The notes under the pieces were generated by a model. It was not told the origin of the DNA, did not search any database, and was given only the letters and a program-made list of their open reading frames with translations. Source: Lactuca virosa (Eukaryota; Streptophyta; Magnoliopsida; Asterales; Asteraceae). Taken from it: 64,000 nucleotides of DNA. Location of the stretch: assembly GCA_928212115.1 (NCBI GenBank), contig CAKMRJ010003334.1, positions 40,931,594 to 40,995,593 on the forward strand. Direction: 5' to 3'. Below are positions 1-8,699 of the stretch, piece by piece. The translations under genes were made by a program, and so were the position numbers. How positions within the stretch are numbered: position 1 is the first letter of the stretch; each line of letters starts with the position of its first letter.

Positions 1-17
1 GCAGCCACTTGTACGAG

Positions 18-599
18 GTGAGTTACCTTCCAGTAGCGGTGGGTCTACGGCCACAATGCCGGCCCACCAGTAGGAGTTGCATGATAGATGATTGTCTCTG
101 TGATATTCATCTAAGGTTGTTACTACCTGTGATATGTTATGTGCTAAAATGATATAACGCTATGTACTAGTGACGGTAGGGGGAGATAGTCCCCAGATTA
201 CCGGCCGATAGGGTCGAAGGGGCGGTCGTGCCCAGACATGCTAGATAGATTATGTGATAAATGTGTTATGTGGTAGTAGTAAGGGGGTGAAATAGTCCCC
301 AGTACCCGGTCGAGAGGACCGAAAGGGAGACCAGCACCCAGATATGCTAGTCAGTACCCGGTCGAGAGGACCGAAGGGGAGACCAGCACCCAGATATGCT
401 AGTCAGTACCGGTCGAGAGGACCGAAGGGGAGGCCAGCTCCCAGATATGCTAGACAGTATCCGGTCGAGAGGACCGAAGGGGTAGGTCGGGCACCCAGAT
501 ATGCCGGACAATATATGTATGTTATGTAACCGTATGGTATGTGGTACGATGAGGGAACTCACTAAGCTTTGTGCTTACAGTTTATAGTTTTGTTTTCAG
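18..599 (+). other. Predicted leader intron inside the LTR
   Basis: A strong donor (GAG|GTGAGT) at 18 is followed by a branch-like CACTAAGC, a T-rich tract and the acceptor TTTTCAG|GT at 599. The same arrangement recurs in the 3' LTR (7875-8459), both Tekay-2 LTRs and the 5' LTR of gypsy-D. Splicing is inferred from sequence only. Confidence 0.5.
301..510 (+). repeat. LTR minisatellite, about 52-57 base unit
   Basis: About four tandem units with the core GGTCGAGAGGACCGAAGGGG followed by a CCAGATATGC-like segment; a more diverged unit lies near 195-240. The paired array in the 3' LTR is at about 8159-8372. It sits inside the predicted leader intron. Confidence 0.88.
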
Positions 600-843
600 G
601 TACCTCTTCGTCGAAGAGGAAAGAGCTGGCGCGGTAGCGGCACATCATACACACACATTGATTTCCGCATCATGAGTTATTCTGGGATTTATACTCTGAC
701 ATTATTATGTTTTTATAAAATGGTTTCCGGACACGCGACATTTTTATGAAATGATATGATCAGTGAATGTTTATTTCTATGTTTGCTAAGTATATGTTTC
801 AAAAATGAATTTTTTTTGGCTCGTATTTTGGGATGTTACAAGG

Positions 844-856
844 TGGTATCAGAGCC
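844..856 (+). promoter_or_regulatory. Primer binding site (tRNA-iMet) of Tekay-1
   Basis: TGGTATCAGAGCC, complementary to the 3' end of plant initiator-Met tRNA, lies three bases after the LTR end. It is the minus-strand DNA start site in reverse transcription. Confidence 0.93.
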
Positions 857-1819
857 CTGGTTTGAGGGATTCGGACACACCTTCGGGGGATGTCTGGACT
901 CAAATCGAGGGATTAAAAGATTTTTTTTATAAAGAAATGATTTTCTAAAGACTGAGTAAAAGAGTTTCGAGAAAGAACGAGGTGTGTGATGTGCGCGACC
1001 GGCCGAGCTCAAGTAAGTTTTCCCCAAAGTACCCATACAAGTTTATGTTTATGATTATCAGTTTCAGTTTCAGTAGAACAGCATGCTAGAATAGGACTAA
1101 GGATCTAGGAATGATGCCTTATGTGCCTGCTTTATGTGTTCCAGCTTTATGAGAATTGCATGCTAGTACCGAGTAGACAGTAGTAGGATAGCCTGTTTAG
1201 GTTATGCCTGATAGTATGAGCTTAGCAGTGTATGCTAGTACAGATCAGTCGATATGATAGCCAGAGTAGTACATACATGATTATGTGTACTCAATGTCCG
1301 AATGCTGCTTGCTATGTGCTTTTAGGAGTTCTAGTTGTCTTTCACTAACTAGTAAACGAATATGTTAAGATACATATTGCAAGGACTAAATAATTTCAGA
1401 GGGTTGGGTCTAGCCCTATTTCGCAGCTCTCGTTTGAGTCCAACCGTTGTAGGGTAGGATCCCTCATTCGAAGAATTATCTAGTCTGAGTAATATGTAAT
1501 AGTATTCGCAAGCTAGTTAGGGGAAGAAAGCAAGGACTTCTTATGCAGCTGAGGGCGGAGAGTGAGTTGGCGACTTCCTAGGGCGAGCCTAGGATGAGAT
1601 TAGCATGAGATCAACAGTAGTAGTAGGGACTTGGTGGATTCGAGGCAGTTCTTGAGGAAAGTACGGATATATGTGGAAGGTAGTATGGGCCCGTACTACT
1701 GAAAGCAGAGGATCCGTACTTGAATTAAGGGAGGCTGAGGCGAGACCAGGAACCTTGCAGAAGACGTGATCCCTTTAGATGTATCAGTACCACTGACAGT
1801 TGTCGTTATGTATTGCAGA
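857..1819 (+). other. Untranslated leader of Tekay-1
   Basis: Non-coding stretch between primer site and gag, clearly related to 22189-23090 of Tekay-2. It contains a donor-like GTAAGT at 1013 and an acceptor-like TATTGCAG ending at 1818, one base before the gag ATG, so it may be an intron in spliced messages. A palindromic hairpin at 1680-1699 is conserved in three element families. Confidence 0.7.
1680..1699 (+). promoter_or_regulatory. Candidate RNA dimerisation hairpin (Tekay-1)
   Basis: Stem GTAGTA/TACTAC encloses the loop TGGGCCCG, whose core GGGCCC is self-complementary. Equivalent hairpins are at 22954-22973 and 55929-55948. A stem with a six-base palindromic loop just upstream of gag is the layout of retroviral dimer-initiation sites; the function here is inference. 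Confidence 0.5.
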
Positions 1820-3025
1820 ATGGTGGTACTACGCTCGAGGCCAGCAGTTGGTAGTTCAGGAAAGAGATCGGGTTCGGGATCAGGTTCCGAGCCAATAGAC
1901 GAGAGGCTACGCGAGTTCATCGCGTCAGAGATCACCAGAGGCATCCTTGATTCGACTCCCATTATCTTCGGGTCGATCAAGGAAGGGATAGTGGAGTTGA
2001 TGGAGGATCGCCTCAGGGCATTCAGGAGCGACATGGCATCTGGCCAGTCAGGATCTCGCACACTGTCCTTCAAGGACTTCCGGGGCAGTGGTGCGCCGGA
2101 TTTTCACGGGGCGAAGGACCCCATAGCTGCCAGGCGATGGATTGCAGACATTGAGTCTGCACAGTTGACTAGCTTCTGCCCCGAGGGGTCGAAGGTGAGA
2201 TTTGCAGCAGGATGTTTGAGAGATCGAGCTAGGGATTGGTGGGAATTCGTTGGTGACTCGTTGGGAGCCTCGGCTGTCGAGGCTATGACCTGGTCGGACT
2301 TCGTGACCAGGTTCAGGGCAGAGTTTACGCCGGCTGTCGAGCTTCAGCAGCTGGCCAGGGAGTTCCTAGATATGAGACAGACGACGGAGACTGTGGCGGA
2401 GATCACCGCCAAGTTCCGGGAGAGAGCGTTACTGGTGCCCCAGTACGCGGGTGATGAGGATATGAGGAGGACCCGCTATCATGACATGCTACGAGCTGAC
2501 ATTCGGGAGCGTGTCAGTTTTCAGCTTGCCCTACCCTGGACTCTATGGTTGCTAGGGCAAGGAGGGAGATAGACCTGGAGCACATTCGGAAGAGAAAGAG
2601 GGAAAGGCGGAAGAGGCATGTTATGGGGGCTTCGGGGAAGAAGCCCAAGGGACCAGATGCGGGGCCGAAAGGCCAACAGGGGCGGGGCCGCTGCAGGAAA
2701 TGCGACAAGACGCACAAGGGAGCATGCAAGTTGGGATCGTCAGGCTGCTACAAGTGCGGCAAGTTAGGGCACTTCAGCAGGGATTGTACCGCCCCTGCAC
2801 CCGTGTTACAGACGTCAGAGTTGCTGTGTTTCCACTGCAACCAGAGGGGCCACAAGAAGGCCAATTGCCCCCAGTTGACAGCAGCAGCGCCAGTAAAGGC
2901 GCCAGCTCCAGCGACCCTACGGATTACCGATGGCCGGCAGGGCAAGGCAGAGGCTCCAGTGGTGAGGAGTCGGGCATTTCAGCTGACTACCGAGGAGGCA
3001 CGCGCTGCACCCGATGTGGTGACGA
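1820..3025 (+). pseudogene. gag: gag (capsid and nucleocapsid), frameshifted
   Basis: Encodes the structural protein of the virus-like particle. I take the ATG at 1820 as start because it follows the acceptor-like site and begins the gag-like sequence; an in-frame GTG at 1766 is less likely. A Retrotrans_gag domain lies at about 1950-2540 (for example DPIAARRWIADIE and RDWWEFVGD). One base is lost or gained near 2521-2527, after which reading continues in the +1-position frame. Two CCHC zinc knuckles follow, CYKCGKLGHFSRDC at about 2747-2790 and CFHCNQRGHKKANC at about 2827-2870. The conserved tail TTEEARAAPDVVT ends exactly at the intron-like stretch before protease. Non-functional unless the frameshift is a sequencing error. 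Confidence 0.88.
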
Positions 3026-3089
3026 GTATGATTCTTTCCCTCTGGTTTATCTTTATGACGTTATTGTTATTGATATGTGCTCTGTTTAG
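3026..3089 (+). other. Predicted 64-base intron between gag and protease
   Basis: GTATGA at 3026 and TGTTTAG at 3083-3089 bound a T-rich insert lying between the conserved gag tail and the protease N-terminus. Removing it joins the two in frame; leaving it in shifts frame, because 64 is not a multiple of three. The counterpart in Tekay-2 (24303-24368, donor GTATGT) is at the same place with a different sequence. Confidence 0.6.
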
Positions 3090-3457
3090 GATCGTTCCAT
3101 GTGAACGGTATCCCAGTACAGGTACTGTTTGATTCGGGCGCTACCCGATCATTTGTTTCTCTTGCGCTTAGCAAGAAGTTTTCTGAGTCTTCGGGTATGT
3201 TGGATTGCCCTCTAGAGGTCGAGATTGCGGACGACCGATCAGTGCGAGCATCTGAGGTCTTTCGAGATTTTGTGCTGAGGTTATTTGAGGAGCGCTACTT
3301 GGTAGACTTGGTTCCCATTCCATTGCGTGGGAACAAGGTGATTATAGGCATGGATTGGCTCAGCCCTAATGGGGCAGTGATCGACTGCGCGCAGCAGTTG
3401 GTGCGGATCAGGACCCCAAGTGGGGGAGAGCTGGTGATTCAGGGCGAGAGGCCATAG
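3090..3457 (+). pseudogene. Aspartic protease domain (pro)
   Basis: Retroviral-type aspartic protease that cuts the Gag-Pol polyprotein. The active-site motif reads LFDSGATRSF (about 3127-3156), and the second conserved block reads IIGMDWL at about 3340-3360. The segment is open from the predicted acceptor to a TAG at 3455-3457, where the related Tekay-2 reads on, so the stop is probably a point mutation. The following 160 bases resemble the protease-RT linker but are out of frame in places. Confidence 0.86.
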
Positions 3458-3619
3458 CGAGGACCAGCCTTATGTTTAGCAGCGAGAGCTAGGCGTTACC
3501 TTCAGCAGGGTTGCGCAGGTAGGTTATGTCGCGTATGTTATGGATACCGGGAGGCGGGTAGGGCGACGGTGGGCGAAGTGCCCGTAGTACGAGAATTTGC
3601 GGATGTATTCCCCTAGGAG

Positions 3620-4526
3620 TTGCCAGGGATACCTCCGGAGCGACAGGTGGAGTTCAGGATCGACCTAGTCCCTGGTGCGGCTCCGATAGCCAAGGCACCG
3701 TATCGGTTGGCTCCTCCTGAGATGCAGGAGTTGTCTACACAGCTTCAGGAGTTGTTAGACAAGGGTTTCATCGACCGAGCAGTTCATCCTGGGGAGCCCC
3801 GATTCTGTTTGTGAAGAAGAAGGATGGGTCGCATCGTATGTGTATAGACTATAGGGAGCTGAACAAGGTAACAATGAAGAACCGTTATCCACTCCCGAGG
3901 ATTGACGACCTCTTTGACCAGCTTCAGGGAGCATCTTGGTTCTCCAAGATAGATTTGCGTTCAGGGTATCATCAGATGAGGGTTAGGGAGGAGGATGTGC
4001 AGAAGACGGCGTTTCGGACGCGTTATGGCCACTATGAGTTTGTGGTGATGCCTTTCGGGCTCACCAATGCTCCTGCCGCGTTCATGGACCTCATGAACCG
4101 CGTGTGCAGATCGATGTTAGACCGGTCTGTGATAGTGTTTATTGATGATATCTTGGTTTACTCCAAGACGCAGGAGGAGCATGAGGAGCATCTGCGAGAG
4201 GTTCTAGAGACCTTGAGGAGGGAGAACTTGTACGCCAAGTTCTCCAAGTGTGATTTCTGGTTGCGCGAGGTGCAGTTTCTTGGGCACCTTGTCAACCAGA
4301 ACGGGATTTCGGTAGATCCGGCCAAGGTAGAGGCCGTGATGAAATAGGAGGTTCCGAAGTCTCCATCTGAGATTCGGAGTTTCCTGGGATTAGCTGGCTA
4401 CTATCGGAGATTCATCCAGGATTTCTCCAAGATAGCATTACCCCTGACCAGGCTAACGAGGAAGGCTGTGGTCTTTCGTTGGGGGCCTGATCAGCAGGCA
4501 ACGTTCGAGACACTGAGACAGAGATT
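3620..4526 (+). pseudogene. pol: Reverse transcriptase domain, broken
   Basis: RT copying element RNA into DNA. It starts with the linker LPGIPPERQVEFRIDL and the block ELLDKGFI, then shifts frame near 3770-3810 where RPSSSPWGAPILFV is expected. The core continues from 3811: CIDYRELNKVT, WFSKIDLRSGYHQ, VMPFGLTNAPAAF, and the catalytic FIDDILVYS box at about 4138-4164 (plant gypsy elements often have FIDD for YVDD). A TAG at 4345-4347 replaces the Trp codon seen in Tekay-2, and a TGA near 4528 ends the connection region. The usual gypsy RT order is complete, but at least three lesions disable it. Confidence 0.92.
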
Positions 4527-4943
4527 GTGAGAGGCGCCCATTTAGCCCTGCCAGAGGGCATGGAGGATTTTGTTGTGTACTGCGATGCGTCCATCTCAGG
4601 TTTGGGCGCAGTATTGATGCAGAGAGGGCACGTCATCGCCTACGCGTCGAGGCAGCTGAAGCCTCACGAGGCGAACTACCCGACGCATGATTTGGAGTTG
4701 GGGGCTGTTGTGTTCGCCCTCAAGATGTGGCGACATTACCTCTATGGGGTTCGATGTACGATTTACACGGACCACAAGAGCTTAAGGTACCTCATGGATC
4801 AGCCGAATCTGAACATGAGGCAGCGTCGGTGGTTGGACGTGGTAAAGGATTACGACTGCAAGATCCTTTACCATCCGGGAAAGGCCAACGTGGTGGCCGA
4901 TGCGCTTAGCCGCAAGGCGGCACCGATCAGGGATATCTGTTGA
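4527..4943 (+). pseudogene. pol: RNase H domain of Tekay-1 pol
   Basis: Degrades the RNA strand of the RNA-DNA hybrid. Signature blocks: VVYCDASISGLGAVL with the first catalytic Asp, the ASRQLKPHEANYPTHDLEL block, CTIYTDHKSLRYL with another catalytic Asp, and HPGKANVVADALSRK near the C-terminus with a third. This is one open stretch ending in TGA after RDIC; Tekay-2 continues straight into integrase here, so a further frameshift follows. Confidence 0.92.
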
Positions 4944-6270
4944 GGATGACAGTGGTGACTCCGTTTGGAGCGGATCCGGGAGGCTCAGCAGGAGGCTATG
5001 AAGGAGGAACATCGGAAAAATGAGCAGCGGATTGTGGACATGTTTCCTCCTTCGACTATGATAGTCGAGGGTTATTGACACTACACCCGTAGGTGTTGGG
5101 TACCGTATCACGGGGGTGTGCGTCCGGTTCTGATGGAGGCCGCACAAATCCCGATTCTCCATTCATCCNNNNNNNNNNNNNNNNNNNNNNNNNNNNNNNN
5201 NNNNNNNNNNNNNNNNNNNNNNNNNNNNNNNNNNNNNNNNNNNNNNNNNNNNNNNNNNNNNNNNNNNNNNNNNNNNNNNNNNNNNNNNNNNNNNNNNNNN
5301 NNNNNNNNNNNNNNNNNNNNNNNNNNNNNNNNNNNNNNNNNNNNNNNNNNNNNNNNNNNNNNNNNNNNNNNNNNNNNNNNNNNNNNNNNNNNNNNNNNNN
5401 NNNNNNNNNACGATGGATTTTACCACCAAGCTTCCCAGGACCGCACGGGGAGTGGATTCTATATGGGTCATCATGGATCGGTTGACCAAGAGCGCTCACT
5501 TATACGATCCAGGAGAGTATCTCGGCAGAGAAGTTGGCCAAATCTACATCCGAGAGGTGGTGGCGCGGCACGGAGTGCCAGTCTCCGTGATTTCACGACA
5601 GAGAGATGTACGATTACTTCCAGGTTTTGAAGAAGTTCCATGACGAGCTGGGTACTCGTCTATTTTAGCACCGCTTTTCACCCGCAGACCGATGGTCAGA
5701 GTGAGCGGACCATCCAGATCTGGAGGATATGTTGGGCGTGCGTACTAGACTTCGGTGGTAGCTGGGATACCTATCTTCCTCTAGCTGAGTTTTCGTACAA
5801 CAACAGTACCACGCGAGTATCGACCGACCTCCCTTCGAGAGTTGTAGGGAGGAGGTGCAGGACCCGATATGCTGGGGTGAGGTTGGCCAGAGGTCATGGG
5901 AGCACCGAAGTAGTGCTCAAGACGACAGAGAAGATTCAGCAGGTCCGGAGCAGGCTTCAGACTGCTCAGAGTCGGCAGAAAAGAAAAGTTATGCCGATAA
6001 GCGTCGATCAGACCTGGAGTTCCAGGTCGGGGATAAGGTTCTCCTGAAAGTGTCGCTTGGAAGGGCGTCATCCGATTCAGGAAACGGGGCAAGTTGGGTC
6101 CCAGGTATATTGGGACCGTTTCGGTTTGTAGCCGGGTCGGGTGGGGGGGGTGTGGCATACCGGCTGGATCTACCAGCCGAACTCAGTCAGATCACAACAC
6201 TTTCCACGTCTCCAGCTGCGGAAGTGCCTGGTGGATGACTCAGCAGTGGTACCCCTTGGAGGAATTCAAG
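4944..6270 (+). pseudogene. pol: Integrase of Tekay-1, gapped and frameshifted
   Basis: Would insert element DNA into the host chromosome. The H2C2 zinc-binding region falls in the run of N at 5169-5409 and cannot be assessed. The catalytic core resumes at 5413 (MDFTTKLPRTARG, first Asp), but the second Asp region reads ISRQRDVR instead of SDRDVRF because of an indel near 5605, and the frame changes again near 5640. The third catalytic residue is in FHPQTDGQSERT (about 5677-5712). The C-terminal module is recognisable in fragments to about 6230. Five or more lesions; not functional. Confidence 0.85.
5169..5409. other. Assembly gap (241 N)
   Basis: A run of 241 undefined bases inside the integrase region. 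By comparison with Tekay-2 (about 26350-26630) it should hold the rest of the spacer and the zinc-binding domain. Confidence 0.99.
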
Positions 6271-6476
6271 TTGACGACAGCCTGAATTATATCGAGCGGC
6301 CTGTAGCGATCCTCGACCGGAAGTCGAAGGATCTGAGGAACAAGAGGGTTGAGCGGTAAAGGTGCAATGGCAGTACCGGAAGGGCTCGGAATGGACATGG
6401 GAGCCGATGGATGAGATGATGGAGCATTACCCAAGTGTTCCAGGATCGAGCAGCAGACTTCGAGGACGAAGTCTAA
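6271..6476 (+). pseudogene. Chromodomain at the end of Tekay-1 pol
   Basis: The conserved start LNYIERPVAILDRKSKDLRN is followed by VQW and WTWEP-like residues and YPSVFQ-like sequence before a TAA at 6474-6476. Chromodomains in plant Ty3/gypsy integrases are thought to steer insertion to histone-marked heterochromatin. A one-base indel lies near 6350 (VERxKVQWQ). The equivalent Tekay-2 domain is split by the CACTA element. Confidence 0.82.
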
Positions 6477-6480
6477 AATA

Positions 6481-6492
6481 AGTGAGGGAGAT
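6481..6492 (+). promoter_or_regulatory. Polypurine tract of Tekay-1
   Basis: AGTGAGGGAGAT lies directly before the 3' LTR start TGTAACACC and is the expected plus-strand DNA primer site. Confidence 0.82.
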
Positions 6493-6560
6493 TGTAACAC
6501 CTGGTTCTTGGTACGTATTCTTTTATCAAATCTTTAAATGTTAGCATTTTTGGGTCTTGG

Positions 6561-6638
6561 ACTCGGCGAGTTGAAGGACCAATCGCCGAGTGTAGAAGCG
6601 GGATGGGACGCGGGGTTTAAGTGATGTACTCGGCGAGT
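6561..6638 (+). promoter_or_regulatory. ACTCGGCGAGT phrases upstream of the LTR TATA
   Basis: Exact copies at 6561-6571 and 6628-6638, and a partial inverted-form copy at 6582-6591. They lie 60-140 bases before the TATA-like CTATTTAAAC at 6701. Each is an inverted repeat (ACTCG/CGAGT) around one central base. Role unknown. Confidence 0.7.
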
Positions 6639-7402
6639 CGGGTCCCGGACTGGCGAGTAGACCCTGTTTGGACAAAAACCCTAATTCAGGGGTGTGCACC
6701 CTATTTAAACACCTTAACTCGGCCTCCTTCGTCCCATTTACTCCCAGAAGACCCCCAATAGCAAACCCTAGCCGTTATTGAAGAGTTTTAAGGCATTTTG
6801 AGTGATCTTGGTGATTTTGTGGTTCAAGGAAGAAGGAAAGCTTGAAGGATCAAGAGGAGCTAGAGGGATTCAGTTGTGAGCATCATTTGCAGTCTTCAGA
6901 AGGTATAAAGTCTATACCTTGCTCTTTCATTTGTTAGATCCCTCTTGGGAAGATTTAGGGCTTTTATGAGCCATTTTGGTAGCCAACCATGTTTGCAAAC
7001 GTGGTTGGGGGTTTGAGCTTCTGAATGACATCATTCAGAGAGTCACTAGGCAGATTGGGTTGCTTTTGCACCCATGAAAGGTTCCATGTGCCATTGAGCT
7101 TGTTTTATGTCCTTTTGAGCTCAAAGTCCCATGCAAGCACGTAAAGGTTGTAACTTTACGTGTTTAGATCGATTGTAGAAGCTTGGGATCTATCTTTTGA
7201 TCAAAGGATGTACATCAGAAAGCAAAGATTTAGGGTATGGACGTGACCACTCGGCGAGTCCACTATTGAACTCGGTGAGTCTAAGGGTTTTGCCCTTTCT
7301 GTTGAGGGTCAAGAAACCCCGTTGAGTGTGGAAAGGTTTTAAGGGGGTCCCAGGGAGTGACCCAACGTTCTGGACTAAGCCATTGTGCTCGAAGTTCATG
7401 GG

Positions 7403-7682
7403 ACTCGGCGAGTGCATGAACGGACTCGGCGAGTCCAAGGCAATCTCCTTAGAACTCGGCGAGTTGTTCATCAACTCGGCGAGTTGAGGACAGATCTGGT
7501 TCATCAGATAAAGGACAACTCGACGAGTTGTTCATCAACTCGGCGAGTCGGATGAGTTTTCATGGGGCGTTCGAATGAGAGAAGAACTCGTCGAGTTGAC
7601 GGCCCAACTCGACGAGTAGGGTACAGATGAGGACGAGTAGAGAGTGAGGGACTCGGCGAGTTGACGGCCCAACTCGGCGAGT
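7403..7682 (+). repeat. Array of 11 ACTCGNCGAGT palindromes
   Basis: Copies begin at 7403, 7424, 7454, 7474, 7518, 7538, 7586, 7607, 7651 and 7672, with looser ones at 7249 and 7270 and a half-copy near 7631. The central base is G, A or T. Copies come in close pairs separated by TTGTTCATCA or TTGACGGCCCA, giving a higher-order unit of about 65 bases. Confidence 0.9.
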
Positions 7683-7697
7683 CGGGTCACTGGAAGT

Positions 7698-7731
7698 GAC
7701 TTTGACTTTGACTTTGACTTTGACTTGACTT
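7698..7731 (+). repeat. TTTGAC hexanucleotide repeat
   Basis: About five tandem copies of TTTGAC in the Tekay-1 3' LTR between the palindrome array and the leader intron. Confidence 0.85.
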
Positions 7732-7874
7732 GGTTGGGGGTAAATGGTCATTTTACCCTAAGTATAGAGATCAGTTCTAACTGAGTGTTTATGGGGTTTG
7801 TAGCCGGAGGATTTCCGGAGCAGCAGCAGCGGAAAGGTTTCCCGCCACAGATTATCAGCAGCCACTTGTACGAG

Positions 7875-8459
7875 GTGAGTTACCTTCCAGTAGCGGTGGG
7901 TCTTACGGCCACAATGCCGGCCCACCAGTAGGAGTTGCATGATAGATGATTGTCTCTGTGATATTCATCTAAGGTTGTTACTACCTGTGTGATATGTTAT
8001 GTGCTAAAATGATATGACGCTATGTACTAGTGACGGTAGGGGGATAGTCCCCAGATTACCGACCGATAGGGTCGAAGGGGCGGTCGTGCCCAGACATGCT
8101 AGATAGATTATGTGATAAATGTGTTATGTGGTAGTAGTAAGGGGGTGTGAAATAGTCCCCAGTACCCGGTCGAGAGGACCGAAGGGGAGACCAGCACCCG
8201 GATATGCTAGTCAGTACCCGGTCGAGAGGACCGAAGGGGAGACCAGCACCCAGATATGCTAGTTAGTACCTGGTCGAGAGGACCGAAGGGGAGGCCAGCT
8301 CCCAGATATGCTAGACAGTATCCGGTCGAGAGGACCGAAGGGGTAGGTCGGGCACCCAGATATGCCGGACAATATATGTATGTTATGTAACCGTATGTAT
8401 GTGGTACGATGAGGGAACTCACTAAGCTTTGTGCTTACAGTTTATAGTTTTTGTTTCAG
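7875..8459 (+). other. Predicted leader intron, 3' LTR copy
   Basis: Same donor (GAG|GTGAGT), CACTAAGC and TTTCAG|GT acceptor as 18-599, 585 bases long; both splice sites are conserved between the two LTRs although the minisatellite inside has changed slightly. Confidence 0.5.
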
Positions 8460-8699
8460 GTACCTCTTCGTCGAAGGGGAAAGAGCTGACGTGGTAGCGG
8501 CATATCATAACACATTGATTTCCGCATTCATGAGTTATTCTGGGATTTTACTCTGACATTATTATGTTTTTATAAAAATGGTTTCCGGACACGGCATTTT
8601 TTTGAAATGATATGATCAGTGAATGTTTTATTTCTAATGTTTGCTAAGTATATGTTTCAAAAATGAATTTTTTTTGGCTCGTATTTTGGGATGTTACAG

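Larger units (their letters stand above)
1..840 (+). repeat. 5' LTR of Tekay-1 (3' portion only)
   Basis: Corresponds to the last 841 bases of the 3' LTR and ends in GATGTTACA, directly before the primer binding site. It holds a minisatellite at about 301-510 and an intron-like stretch at 18-599. The missing upstream part would carry the promoter, as in the 3' copy. Confidence 0.92.
1..8698 (+). mobile_element. Tekay-1: Ty3/gypsy chromovirus, 5' end cut by window
   Basis: LTR retrotransposon read left to right: partial 5' LTR, tRNA-Met primer site, leader, gag with two zinc knuckles, protease, RT, RNase H, integrase, chromodomain, polypurine tract and a full 2.2 kb 3' LTR. Order RT-RNase H-integrase makes it Ty3/gypsy, the C-terminal chromodomain makes it a chromovirus, and long LTRs suggest the Tekay/Del clade. 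The first 840 bases match 7858-8698 apart from scattered substitutions and 1-2 base indels, roughly 3% by eye. Coding parts carry several frameshifts and stops, so this copy is not autonomous. The 5-base sequence after the 3' LTR is GTGCT; its partner lies outside the window. Confidence 0.93.
6493..8698 (+). repeat. 3' LTR of Tekay-1 (2206 bp)
   Basis: Starts TGTAACACC and ends GATGTTACA. In order it shows ACTCGGCGAGT phrases (6561-6638), AAAAACCCTAAT and a TATA-like CTATTTAAAC at 6701-6710, a donor-like GAAG|GTATAAAG at 6903, a dense ACTCGNCGAGT array (7403-7682), a hexanucleotide repeat, a predicted intron (7875-8459) that holds the minisatellite, and the LTR end. Insertion was next to or inside a Harbinger transposase remnant. 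Confidence 0.94.

Noticed and set aside
301..510. Regular repeats separated by similar-length segments, superficially CRISPR-like
   Set aside because: The spacers are themselves repeated and the array lies within a retrotransposon LTR duplicated at 8159-8372; it is a minisatellite in plant DNA.
844..856. tRNA-Met-like sequence
   Set aside because: Only the 13-base complement of the tRNA 3' end is present; these are primer binding sites, not tRNA genes. No cloverleaf gene was seen in the window.
5093..5630. Long frames spanning the N run
   Set aside because: They are open only because undefined bases contain no stops.
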